Origin: Aptenodytes patagonicus
Lineage: Eukaryota; Chordata; Aves; Sphenisciformes; Spheniscidae
Assembly (NCBI RefSeq): GCF_965638725.1
Contig: NC_134949.1
Coordinates: 55,208,151-55,272,150 of the forward strand
Direction of reading: 5' to 3'
DNA length: 64,000 nucleotides
Under the pieces are notes generated by a model. That model did not search any database. It was not told the origin of the DNA and was given only the letters and a program-made list of their open reading frames with translations. Position 1 is the stretch's first letter. Every line of letters begins with the position of its first letter. Shown here in pieces: positions 26,742 to 38,965 of the stretch. A program made the translations under genes and the position numbers.

Positions 26742-26787
26742 GGCGGCGGCAGCTCAGGGAGCGCTGGGCGGCAGCGGCGGCGCCCCC

Positions 26788-26875
26788 ATTTATAGCAGCG
26801 CGGCGGGCGCTGATTGGTGCCGCCCGCCCGCCCCGCCCCCCCGCCGCCCGGCGCTCCGCGGCTCGGCTTGTGTTT
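26788..26875 (-). promoter_or_regulatory. H1 promoter (right): TATA, CCAAT, GC boxes, H1 box
   Basis: On the minus strand, reading towards the gene: AAACACAA (plus TTGTGTTT, 26868-26875), GC-rich boxes near 26822-26845, CCAAT (plus ATTGG, 26813-26817) and TATAAAT (plus 26788-26794). The element order is the same as for the left H1. Confidence 0.9.
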
Positions 26876-29800
26876 CTTCGGGGATAATAAAATGTTTTTT
26901 TTCTACTTTATCTGTCACGAAATTGCCCCTTTTCTACATCTGGGATGCCGTGGAAGTGCCTATTTTCGCCTGGCGGTGTCTTGTCGCGAAAAGAGTGCAG
27001 TTTGGATAGAGAGGGGAGAATAAATCCCGAGTCCTGGAACGGAACAGACCTTGAGAGAGCAAAAGTTTTGTTTTTCTTTGTAAATTAGAAACTCTCCTTT
27101 AAAGTTAACGTGAGACAAGAAACTGAGTGTTAATCTTCAGAGGGTCTTTTTCACAACAGAGAAGAAAGCGAACAGTTAGAATCTCATTCTTTAAAATAAA
27201 ATGGTTTCAAAGAGAATGAGGTAGCACAAATTCCCACAAGCCGTGCCTCCGCTCCTCTTACCGAGGTTTGTACCTCTGGCTACTGCGAAACACTCAGGGA
27301 TTTTTTCCCCCCGTACTTCCAAAGCTAAAGTTTCCGGAGGCTATGCGTGAAATAGTAGACAGCATACACTTTATTTACCTCAGAATGGGCTACTTTCTCT
27401 GCAACTCTTTGCTGTTGTTAACATACCAAAAGGCTCTCTAATGTTAATGGAATAAAGTGGGACACGAAGACCAAAGATGAAAAGGTTTGTGTCCAATCGC
27501 TGAGCTTCATGTAAGTCTCTGGCATACAGAAACAGACCACACTCTAAATAAAGTACACAGTGCTATTTCTGTAAAATCTGTTGGTATGATTCAGTAACGT
27601 GGAAAAAAATAGGCAGAGAATGAGTCTGCAAGAGATGTGAAAGCACCATTTTATTCATATTTTGATGCCAAGCTCGGAAGAAAAATCACAGTTTTTGCTC
27701 ACTGGTCTTTTGCCGGGTTACAGATCAAGTCACAGCAGCTTCTGTACATAAAACCTTTGGCTGCAGCACAAAGTGATGCAAAGCAATTTATCCACAAAGT
27801 GGTGACTACTCCATTAGCATGCACACCTCCTTATCAGCTAAAACTTTGTATACGTTTTTGTGTCTCTGGCAGGAGTTCCCAATCCATTTACCTTGAAGTT
27901 TAATGGCCATCAGCCAGTTCAGCACCGTCATATTGCTGCATCTGTACCTGATGTAGACAAACTGCACTTGCACAGTTTACGTATGATGCTGACCAGGTGA
28001 GCAACTTCACTACTTCAACGAAATGCAAGATCTGTGAGTGGAAAAATACCACCTCACTCCTCTCTCTCATTCCACTACAGGGAAGGCAGATGAACCTCTT
28101 GAAGATTTTGGGTGACCCCTCATCTTCAATTACTTCACAAAGTCCCATTCTTTAAAACTTCTTACAGGCAGTTTGAACTTTTCTCGTATATTTATGGTAA
28201 AAAGGACTTTAGGAAAAGAAACATATTTTTCTCTCCCACTTATGTTTTCTTTCTAACTCTTCCTCATCATTGAGGTCTCCTAGCTGAGCAGTTATCCCTG
28301 AGAAAGGGAGGGCAAATAAGATGGCAAATTCAGCAAATCTGGATCTGGGCTTTCAAAGCCGTGTTGGAAGTGGGATGGCTTATAGAGCAATGTTCACTGG
28401 GTATTTTACAAAGGCAAGAGAACTTGACTGTAACACATTTACTTCATGTAGTAATAGGGGGCATAAAGAATTCAATAGTGAAATTATTAACATCTCCTAA
28501 AGTTTCCTGAAATCAGGTGGATTTCACCTGAAATCAGGTGGCTTGCTCCGTCCCATCTAGGTCTGGTAAAAGCCCTGGTGTCCTTTAAAAACTGAACTTG
28601 TTACATGGTCTGTAAGTTGAATCTTTTTGTACTCACCAACTCTCTTCACATGACCAATGCCAATACTGGGGTTGGGACAGAAGCCTTTCTACTTCACAAT
28701 AAAACAATTTCCCCCATTTTCTGTAACTCTTATTTTGCAAGAGTAATAATGCAGCACAGTAGCACATTTTCCTCCAACCTGTAATTTGATATTCTCAAGA
28801 CTGTTTTCCTTACACACACATATATGGAATACAGCTGTATGTCTAAATCCTGTATAGCAGTGATAACTACACCACCAACCATCTCCAGAGGAAAAGCCTC
28901 TCAGTATGTGCCAGAGCAACACTGCAGTGCATTGTTGTAGTCCTTGTCTTACTCCACTTTTGAGGCTATCAACCTCCATCAAATGTTAAATGGCCATTTT
29001 GCAACTTGAAGCTATTTTTTTAAATTATTTTATATGCTTCTGCTTATTTGATTTTCCACTTATGTGTTTACTCCATTATTCCCTTCCCGTATTGTTAAGA
29101 AGACAATATATTCTCATGACCATCTCGCAAACAAGCAGTCAAGCCATGTGTATTAGGGGGAGGATGTAGAAGTACCAGAGAAAAATCAAGGCATACAAGG
29201 AGAGATGAATACAGTGTCACCTCATTCAGTAGTGAATACGTAAGGATTGTGGTTCGCCCTCCTACCCCAAATACTGCTATTCTTTGTGTGATTAGCAGCA
29301 CAAAAAGCCTGAAGTTATGCACCAGAGGTCATTACTCTAGTCATGGTTAAGCTTAATTAGGACACATGGAAGTAGTACACATTTCCCTGCAACACAGACA
29401 CAAAAAAAAGGAGAAGATAGGGAGGAGACTTGCTGGGAGAGATTCTCCCTCCCTCTTATGCATTTGCCGTCACAATTACAGCAAGCTTTGCTACCTCACC
29501 TTAGAAGAGGTGACCATCAAAAACAACAGGACCTCAATGGTATTCCACGCTTTTGGTCTCCACATGCTCTGTCAGTATCGACAGAGATACCTGGTAGAGT
29601 AACAAAGATCTGCCAGCAAATCCTACAGAACTTTTTTTTTGCTGGTCCTACCAATGTGAGCCAGCTCAGACTGCAGGGCTAGATCTGAAAGCCTCTTTAG
29701 GGCCCTTCCCAGCCAGCATGAGAAGTATAGATTATTATAACCGGTAACATATGCCTACTAGCTTGAAAAAATATACAGTATTCCAAACCAAACTTAATGC

Positions 29801-29908
29801 CTGCAAGACAACATGCAATTTTTGCAAGATTAGGGTAATTTTCCATTTATTTGCATGTCCCTTTTGCGATACTTAACCTGGCACTAGGTGACAAAGCATA
29901 GTGGCCAC
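26876..29908. other. Intergenic DNA, no gene recognised
   Basis: AT-rich, with short reading frames that resemble nothing I know. The only structure noted is a duplicated inverted repeat at 28506-28541. Confidence 0.5.
28506..28541. repeat. Short direct repeat containing hairpins
   Basis: CCTGAAATCAGGTGG occurs twice (from 28506 and from 28527). The second copy extends to the perfect inverted repeat CACCTGAAATCAGGTG at 28525-28540. Confidence 0.85.
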
Positions 29909-30434
29909 TGTCCTGGTTTCGGCAGGGATAGAGTTAATTTCCTTCCTAGTAGCTGGTACAGTGCTGTGTTTTGGATTTAGGATGAGAACAAAGTTGATAA
30001 CACACCGATGTTTTAGTTGTTGCTAGGTAATGCTTACACTAGCCAAGGACTTTTTAGTTTCCCATGCTCTACTGACTGAGAAGGCTGGAGGTGCACAAGA
30101 AGCTGGGAGGGGGCACAGCCAAACTGGCCAAAGGGACATTCCATACCATGTGACGTCATGCTCAGTACATAAACTGGGGAAAGCTGGCCGGGGGGGGCCG
30201 TGCTCGGGGGCTGGCTGGGCATCGGTCAGCGGGTGGTGAGCAATTGTACTCTGCATCACTTGCTTTGTGTATTATTATTATTATTATTATTATATTATTA
30301 TTATCAGTTTATTTCAATTATTAAACTGTTTTTAGCTCAACCCACGAGTTTGTATCACTTGTGCTCTTCCAATTCTCTCCCCCATCCCAGCGGCTGCGTG
30401 GTGCTCAGTTGCCGACTGAGGTTAAACCACGACA
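29909..30434 (+). mobile_element. Solo ERVL-like LTR (526 bp) with 5 bp target duplication
   Basis: Starts TGTCCTGGTTTCGGC and ends AAACCACGACA, flanked by GCCAC at 29904-29908 and 30435-30439. The TG...CA ends, an internal TATT/ATT microsatellite (~30270-30304) and an ATTAAA just after it match the LTR of an ERVL-type family that I know to be common in bird genomes. The 5 bp duplication also fits ERVL. No internal sequence remains. It is related to the inverted LTR at 37362-37921. Confidence 0.9.
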
Positions 30435-33400
30435 GCCACCATAGATGACATTACAATTCCTAGGAAGAGCACCGTACAGAGGTTCAGTGTTCAGCTGTTT
30501 GTATACATACTGAGGATAATTCTTCCTGAACTGTTTGCTCCTTTTCCTCCCCTTCCTTATGACTTTTCCACATGAGTATCTAACAGCACTGCATTTATCC
30601 ATTTCACATTGCCACGCCTTTCCCAAACACGTAAAGCCCATCCCCATTTTGGAGATGGGAGAACTGAGAGTCACTTACCCACATTTCTTAAAAATGCAGT
30701 TACTTGGATCCTCTGATTTTTGTCTGGTTCAGGTTTTCTACCCCGAGGCCCAGCTGAGGCCCAGCTATACGTGTTAACTCTCACGATTTCCTGTCAGCAG
30801 AAAAACAGTTCAGAGATGATTCATCTAATTTCACAGGGAAAAAAACAAAACCTGTTCAAAATGCGATTAATTTGTCTGCTCGTTTTAACTTTTAATTTGT
30901 CACAAACCTCAGCTCCCTCCCGTACACACACAGGCCAGGCCAGGACATCAGTCTGCAGGTGGGGTCAGGATCAGGCCCGGTCAGGGGCGCCAGGGTCAGA
31001 CACAGCCCCAGCCCCGGGGCATCAGGCACCTCCCTGGTGCAGTGGGGCCATGGTTGGGCAGGGCTGTGGGGAGCTGGAGACCGGCCCTATTGTGGTGTCG
31101 CTGGGGCAGGGGCTGATGGCCCTGGGGGGCTGAAATGGGGTCTTGGGACCTGGGCAGGGCAGGGGGAGCCCCAGGAGATGCTGGGCAGGGACAAGCAGGG
31201 CTGGTGGTGCCCCGACAGGACCCCTCCTTGGTCTAGCAGGGACGATAAAAGGCTCTCAAAGCTACTGCTTTAGCATCCCTCTAGATGCAGACAATAAAGA
31301 GCAATTTTGGCCAAGTTGCATGCAAATGTTTGATTACAGTCCTAGTAGAGAAGTAGATTTCAGTTATAACAAAACTCTACTGCCACTTGGACTTATCATT
31401 GACATTGGATGCAGTCACCAGCTTTAGGTTCAAGACGGCTGAGAACAGTTACTGCATCACCTCAGTTTAGTGATTCCCAACTCTTTTGTCATCAAACACA
31501 CCAAAATGTGGGAGTGGCTTGGCTGACCTTGTATAGGGCCCACAGTGGTCAGTTGGATCTGAACCACCCTTCCACCTTTATTTCATTGACCCTCACAGGG
31601 AAACATCTCAAGAGGTTTTGGACTAGCAGTAGCCAGCTTCAGTTGCCAGACTGTCCTTCTAGGTAACAGCATTTCCATCCCTTCCAGCACAGTCACAAAA
31701 CCTAAAAGGAGCCAGTAGAAAGAGCCATTTGTTACACCTTTTAGCTGCTATCTGGAGAAAATGCTGACCCACAGTTTTGGTCTGGGTGACAATGTACAAG
31801 TCTCCCTACTAACCGTGGGTGGTAACTCCCATCCTTTCCTGTCCCACTCTGAACCATGACACTCACGTTACAGGGGTGCCTGAGCCAGTTTCGTTTCCTC
31901 TAAGGCAGCTGGTCTCAAACTTGTGGCTGGCATGCAGCCCTTGGGGCTTACCTGCTCCCCATTGGTGCCCACCCTCGCCAAGAAGAAGATAACTGCCTTT
32001 ACTTGCTATCAGCAGCTAAGCATATTAGCTGTTCTCTGATTAATCTAGACATTTAAGAGCTGCCTTTTGGACCTGTTTCACCTCTCGAGTGCTGTGATGC
32101 ATGGTTTGGGAAAAGACCTGCTTGCAGAAGAGCACTCACTGCATTTGGGCACCTCTGCAGCCTCCATGGAAAGATTCTGCATTACTAGCTTTGTTCCTCC
32201 TTTACTAACCAATAGCTTTGACTCTTCTCACTTCCCTTCTTCCACCATCAGTGACCCACAGTGCCCAAATGCAACCTGCAACCCTTCCACTTTCTGCAGA
32301 GAAGCCAGGGAGATGAGCTGCCACCTCACAAAAACAAGCTCACAGTGGCTCAGCACAGGTGGACAAACCTTCTCCTTGAGGGAGAAGAGATTGGCCCCTC
32401 TCCCTGTGTTGCTGGAGGGCAGGGATAGAAGATGACATTCCCTGCACTTTTCCTAGAGGACGCTGGGATGCAGAGTCTGCAAAGGAAAGGACCAGTTTGG
32501 CACAGATGTCCAGCAGCTGAAACGCCACCCTGAGCTAAGTGCAAAAATAGCTGCTGGCATCACTGCACCTGTGAAAACAGGGGAGCTGCGTGGAGCTGGG
32601 CAAGCAGACGTCTTCAGAGAAGAGCTGCAGGAGGAGGGATACGTCTGGTGGGTTGTTTTGCCACCTTCTTTTTGAGCATATGTAAGGTGTGTTACGTAAA
32701 GTGCTTAGTTTTGGGACCCTGAATACATCCATATCTCTTGTTCCTTTTCCACGAGACTCCTCTGGTAGTTTTGAACTGATGAACAGCTTCTAAGAGGTTC
32801 TTAAAAATTACCTGCATGAAGCAATAATCTTTTCTTATTGCTGGCATGTATTCAAATGAGAATTCCTATGACAGCTGTCCCATCACTTCCATATTCGAAA
32901 AAAAATGAAATTTTGTCCCAGGGGCCTTACAAGGGAAAGATTCCTCTTGGCCTACTGATGCCTTTTCTTCTCCAAGAAATATAAAGAAAAGAATGCTGTG
33001 GCCTTTAAGGCTGAATTAGTATTCCTCACATCAAGCTGTCTAGAATCAGAAGTATGATATACACTTAAAAATGGGTAAATCTCACCCTCCAGTCTTGAAG
33101 AGGCCCAGAAGAAGGGAATTTAAAGTCATCGCCTGACCAGTATTACAAAAGCTGTGCTAGGTCACAGGGTAGCCTCAGAGAGCACTCATCTGAAACTGAG
33201 GCCACCTACATTCTGCCCACGAGGCAATGAGCAAACCACCAGCTTCCTCCCTACCTCTGTTTCCTTGCACACCAGGTGATAACAGGCACCTCTCAAGTTC
33301 ATTGAGGTTGCTGCAGAAGAGCAAGAAAGTGTGAGCTGTCTGTAGCTTCATGTTGGTAATCAGCGGTCCTGGATCCAAACTGATGTGATTTTTGAGTACA

Positions 33401-34714
33401 CATCAGGAAATGTGTATGCTTCCTGAAATATAAAAGGTGGTGAGAAGTAGGCGGCCTGATTACCAATGCCTACTACTGTGCTAAGGAGGAAAAGACTCCT
33501 ACTGAGGAGGAGATTTTAGGGAAAGAGACTGCTTTTTGCTAAGCTTCTTCCTGACCACCCACTGTGTGAAGACCTGCCTATAGAGTGGCTAAAGAAGAAA
33601 AAGTGTTTCAGGTGCTACGCTTGGTCTGTACTAAAGCTGAAAGAAGAATGATGCTCATCTTCAGACACCTCTCTAAAGAGGCACAAAATGGAGCAACATA
33701 TTTGCTGTCTGAGACCTGATCCAGCTCCCTGACTGCACTGTGTTCAAGCAAGGGCTGACTATAAGAGGCCATATCCACCCTCTTTGCCCAGTTCCATTTC
33801 TCCAAGTCTGCAGAGCTCCTTAAAGTGTGAAAACATTTTTCTAGATCTCTACCAGTCAGTAAAAAATGTTGCCATCTGATCTGTACAATCACTCAATCTC
33901 TGATGTGCTTCAAATATAAAATAATACCCAGCCTAGAGGGGAGCCCTAGGATACTCCAAGAGATGTTAGCATGTATAGTCATGCTAACATGACTATGGTT
34001 AGTCATGGTTAGTCACTTTGGTTTAGTCACTTTGTGGGGCTGACAACCTGTGGCTGATATGTAATTGAGGAAACTTTCAAAGGTCGTTCATTCTCAACAG
34101 CCGCCCTCAACACAGGAGTCTTGGGGTGCAAGGTCTCCGGCTCAGCAACTGGCAAGGCACAGGAGAGGCAGCAAGTGGACATAAAGGCTGTCCCAACAGC
34201 CCAATACCCCCTGCCAAACACCGATTTCAGCACAGATGCCAGTAGCAATACCTAAATGAGCAATGTTTGGGAGGTACAGAAGGAAACCTTCCCTAAGATC
34301 ACGGCTATCTTATGGTATCACTGCAGTGCACAGCACCAGTCCCGGGAGGTCTGGGGTGCCTGGAGGCGGGGACACTCCAGGCAAAAGTGTCCTTGCTCTC
34401 AGCAGCAGCAGCAGCAAATGGCAGAGCAGTGACTCTGCCCTCCACACTGCAGCTCTGCTGCCTCTCGTGTTAACCCATTCCAAACCTTCTCAGCTTGAAT
34501 GATGCCTAGGACCACTAACAACAATTACAAGGCTCCAGTTTGTTATGTGATTTCTGGGTCAAGATTCCAAATAACCTTTTTAATTTTTTTTTTTCCCCCA
34601 GGGCTGTAAGACCAAACATGGATTAAGATACTTAGTGGACATCAATCTCACATTGCATTTGAGTTGATATTCACTGAAACAAAAGCTTCTCTAAACAAAC
34701 AACTGCACCAGTGC
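30435..34714. other. Intergenic DNA, no gene recognised
   Basis: A GC-rich stretch at ~30950-31240 and otherwise ordinary AT-rich sequence. A hairpin with adjacent short tandem repeats lies at 33963-34035. No gene is supported. Confidence 0.5.
33963..34035. repeat. Hairpin with adjacent GGTTAGTCA repeats
   Basis: ATGTTAGCATG (33963-33973) and CATGCTAACAT (33980-33990) form a perfect 11 bp stem around a 6 nt loop. Copies of GGTTAGTCA and a repeated TTAGTCACTTTG follow directly. Confidence 0.85.
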
Positions 34715-35140
34715 TTTGGCCAGTCATATTGTCAGCAAACATCATCATCTCACTGTTTACCCGTTTTTCCAGATCATTTAGGGACTCACTGAAGAGCACA
34801 GATCCTAGTGCAGAACCCTGCAGAACTCCCTGGTGACCTTCCTCTATTTAGTCCTATGCTTTTTTCAACCTTCTATCAAATAACTATCTATACTAGATTT
34901 TCCCTTTTATTCTGCTGCTGTTGACTTCTCTTTAAGGTCTTTTCAGAGAGGCTTTATCAAAAGCCTTTCGAAATCCAGACAGATCACATCAACCAGGTCA
35001 CCCTTCCCCACATACTAGTTGACCTTGTTAAAAAAATCCAAGATGTTTGTAAGGCAGGATCTCCCTTTGCATGCTGAAACTATGCTGACTTTATTGAAAA
35101 GGCTGTATTTATCCACAAGGCTGTTCTGACCCTTGTTATA
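34715..35140 (-). mobile_element. CR1/L3-type LINE reverse-transcriptase remnant
   Basis: Read on the minus strand, the sequence translates with LINE reverse-transcriptase words in the correct order: a VICLDF region near 34985, then GVLQGSALGSVLF near 34825, then FADN near 34730 where active enzymes have FADD. Stops and frameshifts interrupt it. It is more diverged than the CR1 at 12240, so it is an older insertion. Its outer limits are unclear and it may extend further right. Confidence 0.7.
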
Positions 35141-36204
35141 GGTCCACCAGTGTGTCTGGCACAGCCAGGAGGCTTACAGACCAAGAGTCCTATGATCTGA
35201 CAGGCTCTCAGGCAGGATTTTTGCTGCTGCTGGGACAGATGGATGATTTAGTACTAGGTCTTCTAACCCCTTTCTGGACAGCTCAGTTATACTTTTATAC
35301 TTAACCTGCTAGAGTTTATGTTCTTTTCTGTGTTCTTTACTCAGACACACCTGCAGCTTTTTGAATGACGCTTTCTTACTCTCAACCCTCCCTCCTGCTC
35401 TCAGCGCCAGCATCTTTCCCTTTTTCAGGCCTTTTTGGGTGGGTGGTAGCCCTACTACTGTGTCCCCAGCATGGTCACTTTAGCCATCTCCACCCATCTG
35501 TGAGGATTTAATCCTCCCAGCTATTTCTCCGAGCTTCTTTTAACAAGCTCAAGGTTTCCAAAGTGCCTACCATATCAGCAAAATGTGCCAGTGCTCCTGT
35601 CTTGTTTCCCAGGCTCCAAGCCCTGATGTTGAGACAATCACAGCACTGATTTGGTTCCCTGGCTTTCTCTTTGAATGCTAACCCTCTTGTTTTATTCCGT
35701 CTCCTGATGTATCCTTCCCTAGAGGCTACAGAATTTGCCATGTCTTGTCCTTGGGAACACCATCCTGAAAAATATCACCACTGGTCGGCTTTCCCCTACT
35801 CCTCAGTTAAAAAGCTCACTGACAACCTCCTGCATGCTCATAGCCAGAAGCCCATTTCTCTTTTGATCCAGATGAGGTCCATCCCTCCTGTGCAAGTGCT
35901 CTGTAGTACAGAAGTGTTCCCAGCTCCTGCTGAAACCTTATTCTCAGCCAGGTTGTGAAACTGCCATCCACGTCCCTCCCTGGTCCCAAGCAGCATACTG
36001 GGAGCTTTTCAGCAGCAGGTGAGCATAGACATACTGGTTTTCATCTTCTTCCCCAGGAGCTTACACATTGCATCCAGAGCTCTTCTTCTTTCTTTCACTA
36101 TGACATAGGTACTGAAGTAGACCATGACAATGCATCCCTCTCTGGCTTATTCTAGGAGCCACCCATGTACCCTGTGAAGTTTGTCATCTTCATGTCCTTC
36201 CCCA
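35141..36204. other. Intergenic DNA, possibly old repeat
   Basis: No gene recognised. The text around 35820-35890 (a phrase on the pattern of CTCATAGCCAGAAGCCC) reminds me of dispersed repeats in birds and turtles, but I cannot place it in a family. Confidence 0.3.
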
Positions 36205-36471
36205 GAGTAGTGGGGGAGCCTCTGGGCCAGTCACAATGGGGTGCTTTTGCCACTCATTCCCAGTCAGACTTACGTCCGCTTCCAATACAGTTAGCTGTTG
36301 GGATCCCCCTGTCACTCCAGAAATACAGATGGGTTCTGCCCCTTTATAGCTTGATGGCATTAGGGTACACTGTGCACCGGTGTCTACTAGAGCCTTATAC
36401 TGCTGTGGGTCCGATGTGCCAGGCCACCAAAGCCACACAGTCCAGTAAACCCAGTTGTCCCTTTCCTCCAC
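36205..36471 (-). pseudogene. Retroviral aspartic protease remnant
   Basis: Contains the retropepsin active-site word LVDTGA about 30 residues in, followed by the expected hydrophobic strands. The frame is lost after a GPEAP word near 36205, and the polymerase that should follow is absent. It is not functional. Confidence 0.75.
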
Positions 36472-36492
36472 CTGGCTGGAGGCAGGGCCCCT

Positions 36493-36963
36493 CTAGTCCT
36501 CGTCATAGTATTCGTTTCTCATTTCCTGTAAATACAAGTCAGAATTCTCTTCATTAAGATCAGAAGTAAGATCATCCCTTCTACTCTGTCTGGGGAACTG
36601 CCCGCTGGAAACTGGAGCAGCAATTTTCCTGGATGAACCCCCTTTTTTGATTGTTTTTCCTTGCAACTCATGTACCCATGCCTCTAGGGCTGAAGTAGGT
36701 TTTCCATCCCACTTCTTCATGTCCTCTCCATGGTCACGCAGGTAAAACCATAGGGTGCCCCGTGGTGTGTACCCTTTATATTCTCTCTCTTGAGCAAAAG
36801 AATGCTGACACCTAATAGCCAAGATACTGGTCCGTACAGGTGGGGAGTAGGACCTATCCTCTTCAAGTTGCTGGACCTTCCGGGACAGTTTCTCCACAGC
36901 CGAGATGAGGGAGGAAGAGAGACTTTCTTCATATTGCCGGAGTTGACCAGCCAATTCATCCAC
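36493..36963 (-). pseudogene. Gag-like fragment of the ERVL-like provirus (C-terminal)
   Basis: 156 codons with a predicted coiled coil near the start (LISAVEKLSRKVQQLEED) and an acidic end. It lies between the N-terminal gag fragment and the protease in the expected retroviral order. Confidence 0.6.
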
Positions 36964-37351
36964 CGTTTGTCCCTCTATCCCTTACTAAACGAGCCAACTT
37001 CTGCTTCCAAGATTTCTTCTTGCGTATAGGGGCAACTGATACCGGCACAGGTTGGTTCTTTGGTTCAGCTGCAGGGCCTGTCGCTGAGGTTGGAGTGGCC
37101 GCATGGCCTATCATTTTATCGTCAGATCCAGAGACCTTCTCTTCCCCTTGAGGGTACCGAATCATGTTGAACAGGGCTCGGTAGGCATGGGCCAGGCCCC
37201 AGCACGGTGCAGTGATCTCTGTCTCTCTGGAGTTGCCAGGGTGACAGCATAATTTTTCCAAATATTCTACTAATTTTTCAGGATTCTGCACTTGTTCAGG
37301 GGTGAAGTTCCAAAACACTGGGGGTGCCCACTGGCCTAGGTACTTGCCCAT
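36956..37351 (-). pseudogene. Gag-like fragment of the ERVL-like provirus (N-terminal)
   Basis: An open stretch of 131 codons starting 10 bp after the LTR. The product has a hydrophilic, Lys-rich C-terminal part and no complete capsid domain that I can identify. It ends in a frame different from the continuation at 36493-36963, which overlaps it by 8 bp, so gag is split by a frameshift. Called gag from position and from the coiled-coil and charged composition. Confidence 0.6.
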
Positions 37352-37361
37352 CCAAAAAGGA

Positions 37362-37921
37362 CTGTCGTGGTTTAACCTCAGTCAGCAACTGAGCACCACA
37401 CAGCTGCTCGCTCACTCCCCCCACCCCCGGTGGGATGGGGGAGAGAATCGGAAGAGTAGAAGTGAGAAAACTTGTGGGTTGAGGTAAAAACAGTTTAATA
37501 ACTGAAATAAAATAAAATAAAATACTAATACTAATAATAATAGTAATAATAATAAGAAGAATATACAAAGCAAGTGATGCACAATGCAATTGCTCACCAC
37601 CCGCTGACCAATGCCCAGCCAGTCCCCGAGCAGCAGCCCCCCCGCCAGCTTTCCCCAGTTTATGTACTGAGCATGACATCATATGGTATGGAATGTCCCT
37701 TTGGCCAGTTTGGGTCAGCTGTCCTGGCTGTGTCCCCTCCCAGCTTCTTGTGCACCTCCAGCCTTCTCAGTCGGTAGAGCATGGGAAGCTGAAAAGTCCT
37801 TGTCTGGTGTAAGCACTACCTAGCAACAACTAAAACATCGGTTCTCATACTAAATCCAAAACACAGCACTCTACCAGCTACTAGGAAGAAAATTAACTCT
37901 ATCCCAGCTGGAACCAGAACA
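37362..37921 (-). repeat. 5' LTR of the truncated ERVL-like provirus (560 bp)
   Basis: Begins TGTTCTGGTTCCAGC on the minus strand and ends CCACGACA. It contains an AT-rich (A/T)AATA-type microsatellite (37500-37560) in the same relative place as in the solo LTR at 29909. Only about 10 bp separate its end from the gag start, so the usual primer-binding site and leader are missing. Confidence 0.88.
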
Positions 37922-38907
37922 CACTTTTTGGGGTATTTCAGAGGAGAATCTCCTCATCTCACCCCAGCAATTTCCAGCTGCCAGCAGAGCATCTTCTGGC
38001 AATGAGAAGCAAAGTGTAAGGTAGAGCCTATTGTGGGTTCCCCTCAGTGACAACAGGGTTTATCTTGGCTCCATCCAACCTGGGGAGACACAAATAGCTT
38101 TACTGTCCATTATAAGTCTTGTCCTACGCCCAGCTCAGCTAGATCCAAAAGCCAGGTCTCTCTTTACTGTTTGTGTCTGGGGTGGGTTAGAAAAAATCAA
38201 AGAATAGCTAAGGAAATATCTTTTTTTCATTTCTGTTTGTTTGCTTACTTTGTTTGGTTTTGGGGTGGGTTAGGGTTTTCTGTATTACGGGACTGGTAAA
38301 AAAGAGGCACTACCTGATCTTTTCAAAGGCTGCATTTGATCAGACACTGCCAGAGAGGTTTACTACCCCTCCAAGCCTTTGTATCTCCCAGAATGATGCC
38401 AATTTTAGAAAGTATTTTTTAAAACTGCATGTGTTTGCAAACCACAGGGTCACTCAGCCATGCCCTGCCCTTATGGCTTCTGATAATCGTGCAGGGCGTA
38501 TCTGCAGATGCAGGGAAGCGCATTCTCTCCCAGGTTTCCTTTCTGCCCTCCCATGTCCCGGTCATTTGTTCAGAAGGGTGCAGGAAGTGGGCCGAATCCA
38601 CCCGGGCCAAGAGCATCTGCTTGTGCACAGCATCCCTGTAGTCTCATGAAATTGCTTCAGGGACACCAGGCAGCAGAGCGCTTAGGCACAGCACACATCT
38701 GAACTAGGAGCCTGGGAGAAACGCCAAGCTCCTGTCCCCATCACGTCCTGGCTCTGCAGCTAGCCAGCTTCCCCTCTTCTGGAAGCGTGCGCTCCCAGGC
38801 CTCAAGGGAGTGGTGACTTGCTCTTGCCAGATCTCCCATTAACAGATTTGGTACTGTGCTTGAAAGATGCCCTCAGCTCCTCCATGAGACTACCACCTTC
38901 AAAGAGG

Positions 38908-38965
38908 TTTATATTTATAATATTTTATATTACTATATTTATATTTATAATAGTTTATATTACTG
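38908..38965. repeat. AT-rich tandem duplication, 30 bp period
   Basis: TTTATATTTATAATA followed by a TTTATATTACT word occurs at 38908-38935 and again at 38938-38965 with one base change. Confidence 0.85.

Larger units (their letters stand above)
36205..37921 (-). mobile_element. Truncated ERVL-like provirus (LTR, gag, protease remnant)
   Basis: On the minus strand, an LTR (37921 to 37362) is followed by gag-like and protease-like remnants down to about 36205, where recognisable viral sequence stops. There is no reverse transcriptase, integrase or second LTR. The LTR ends TGTTCTGG/CGACA and is clearly related to the solo LTR at 29909-30434. The copy is broken and incomplete, with at least one frame change inside gag and another before the protease. 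Confidence 0.88.

Noticed and set aside
30950-31240. GC-rich Gly/Ala/Pro frame as a gene
   Set aside because: Composition-driven, with no start context, splice structure or recognisable domain.
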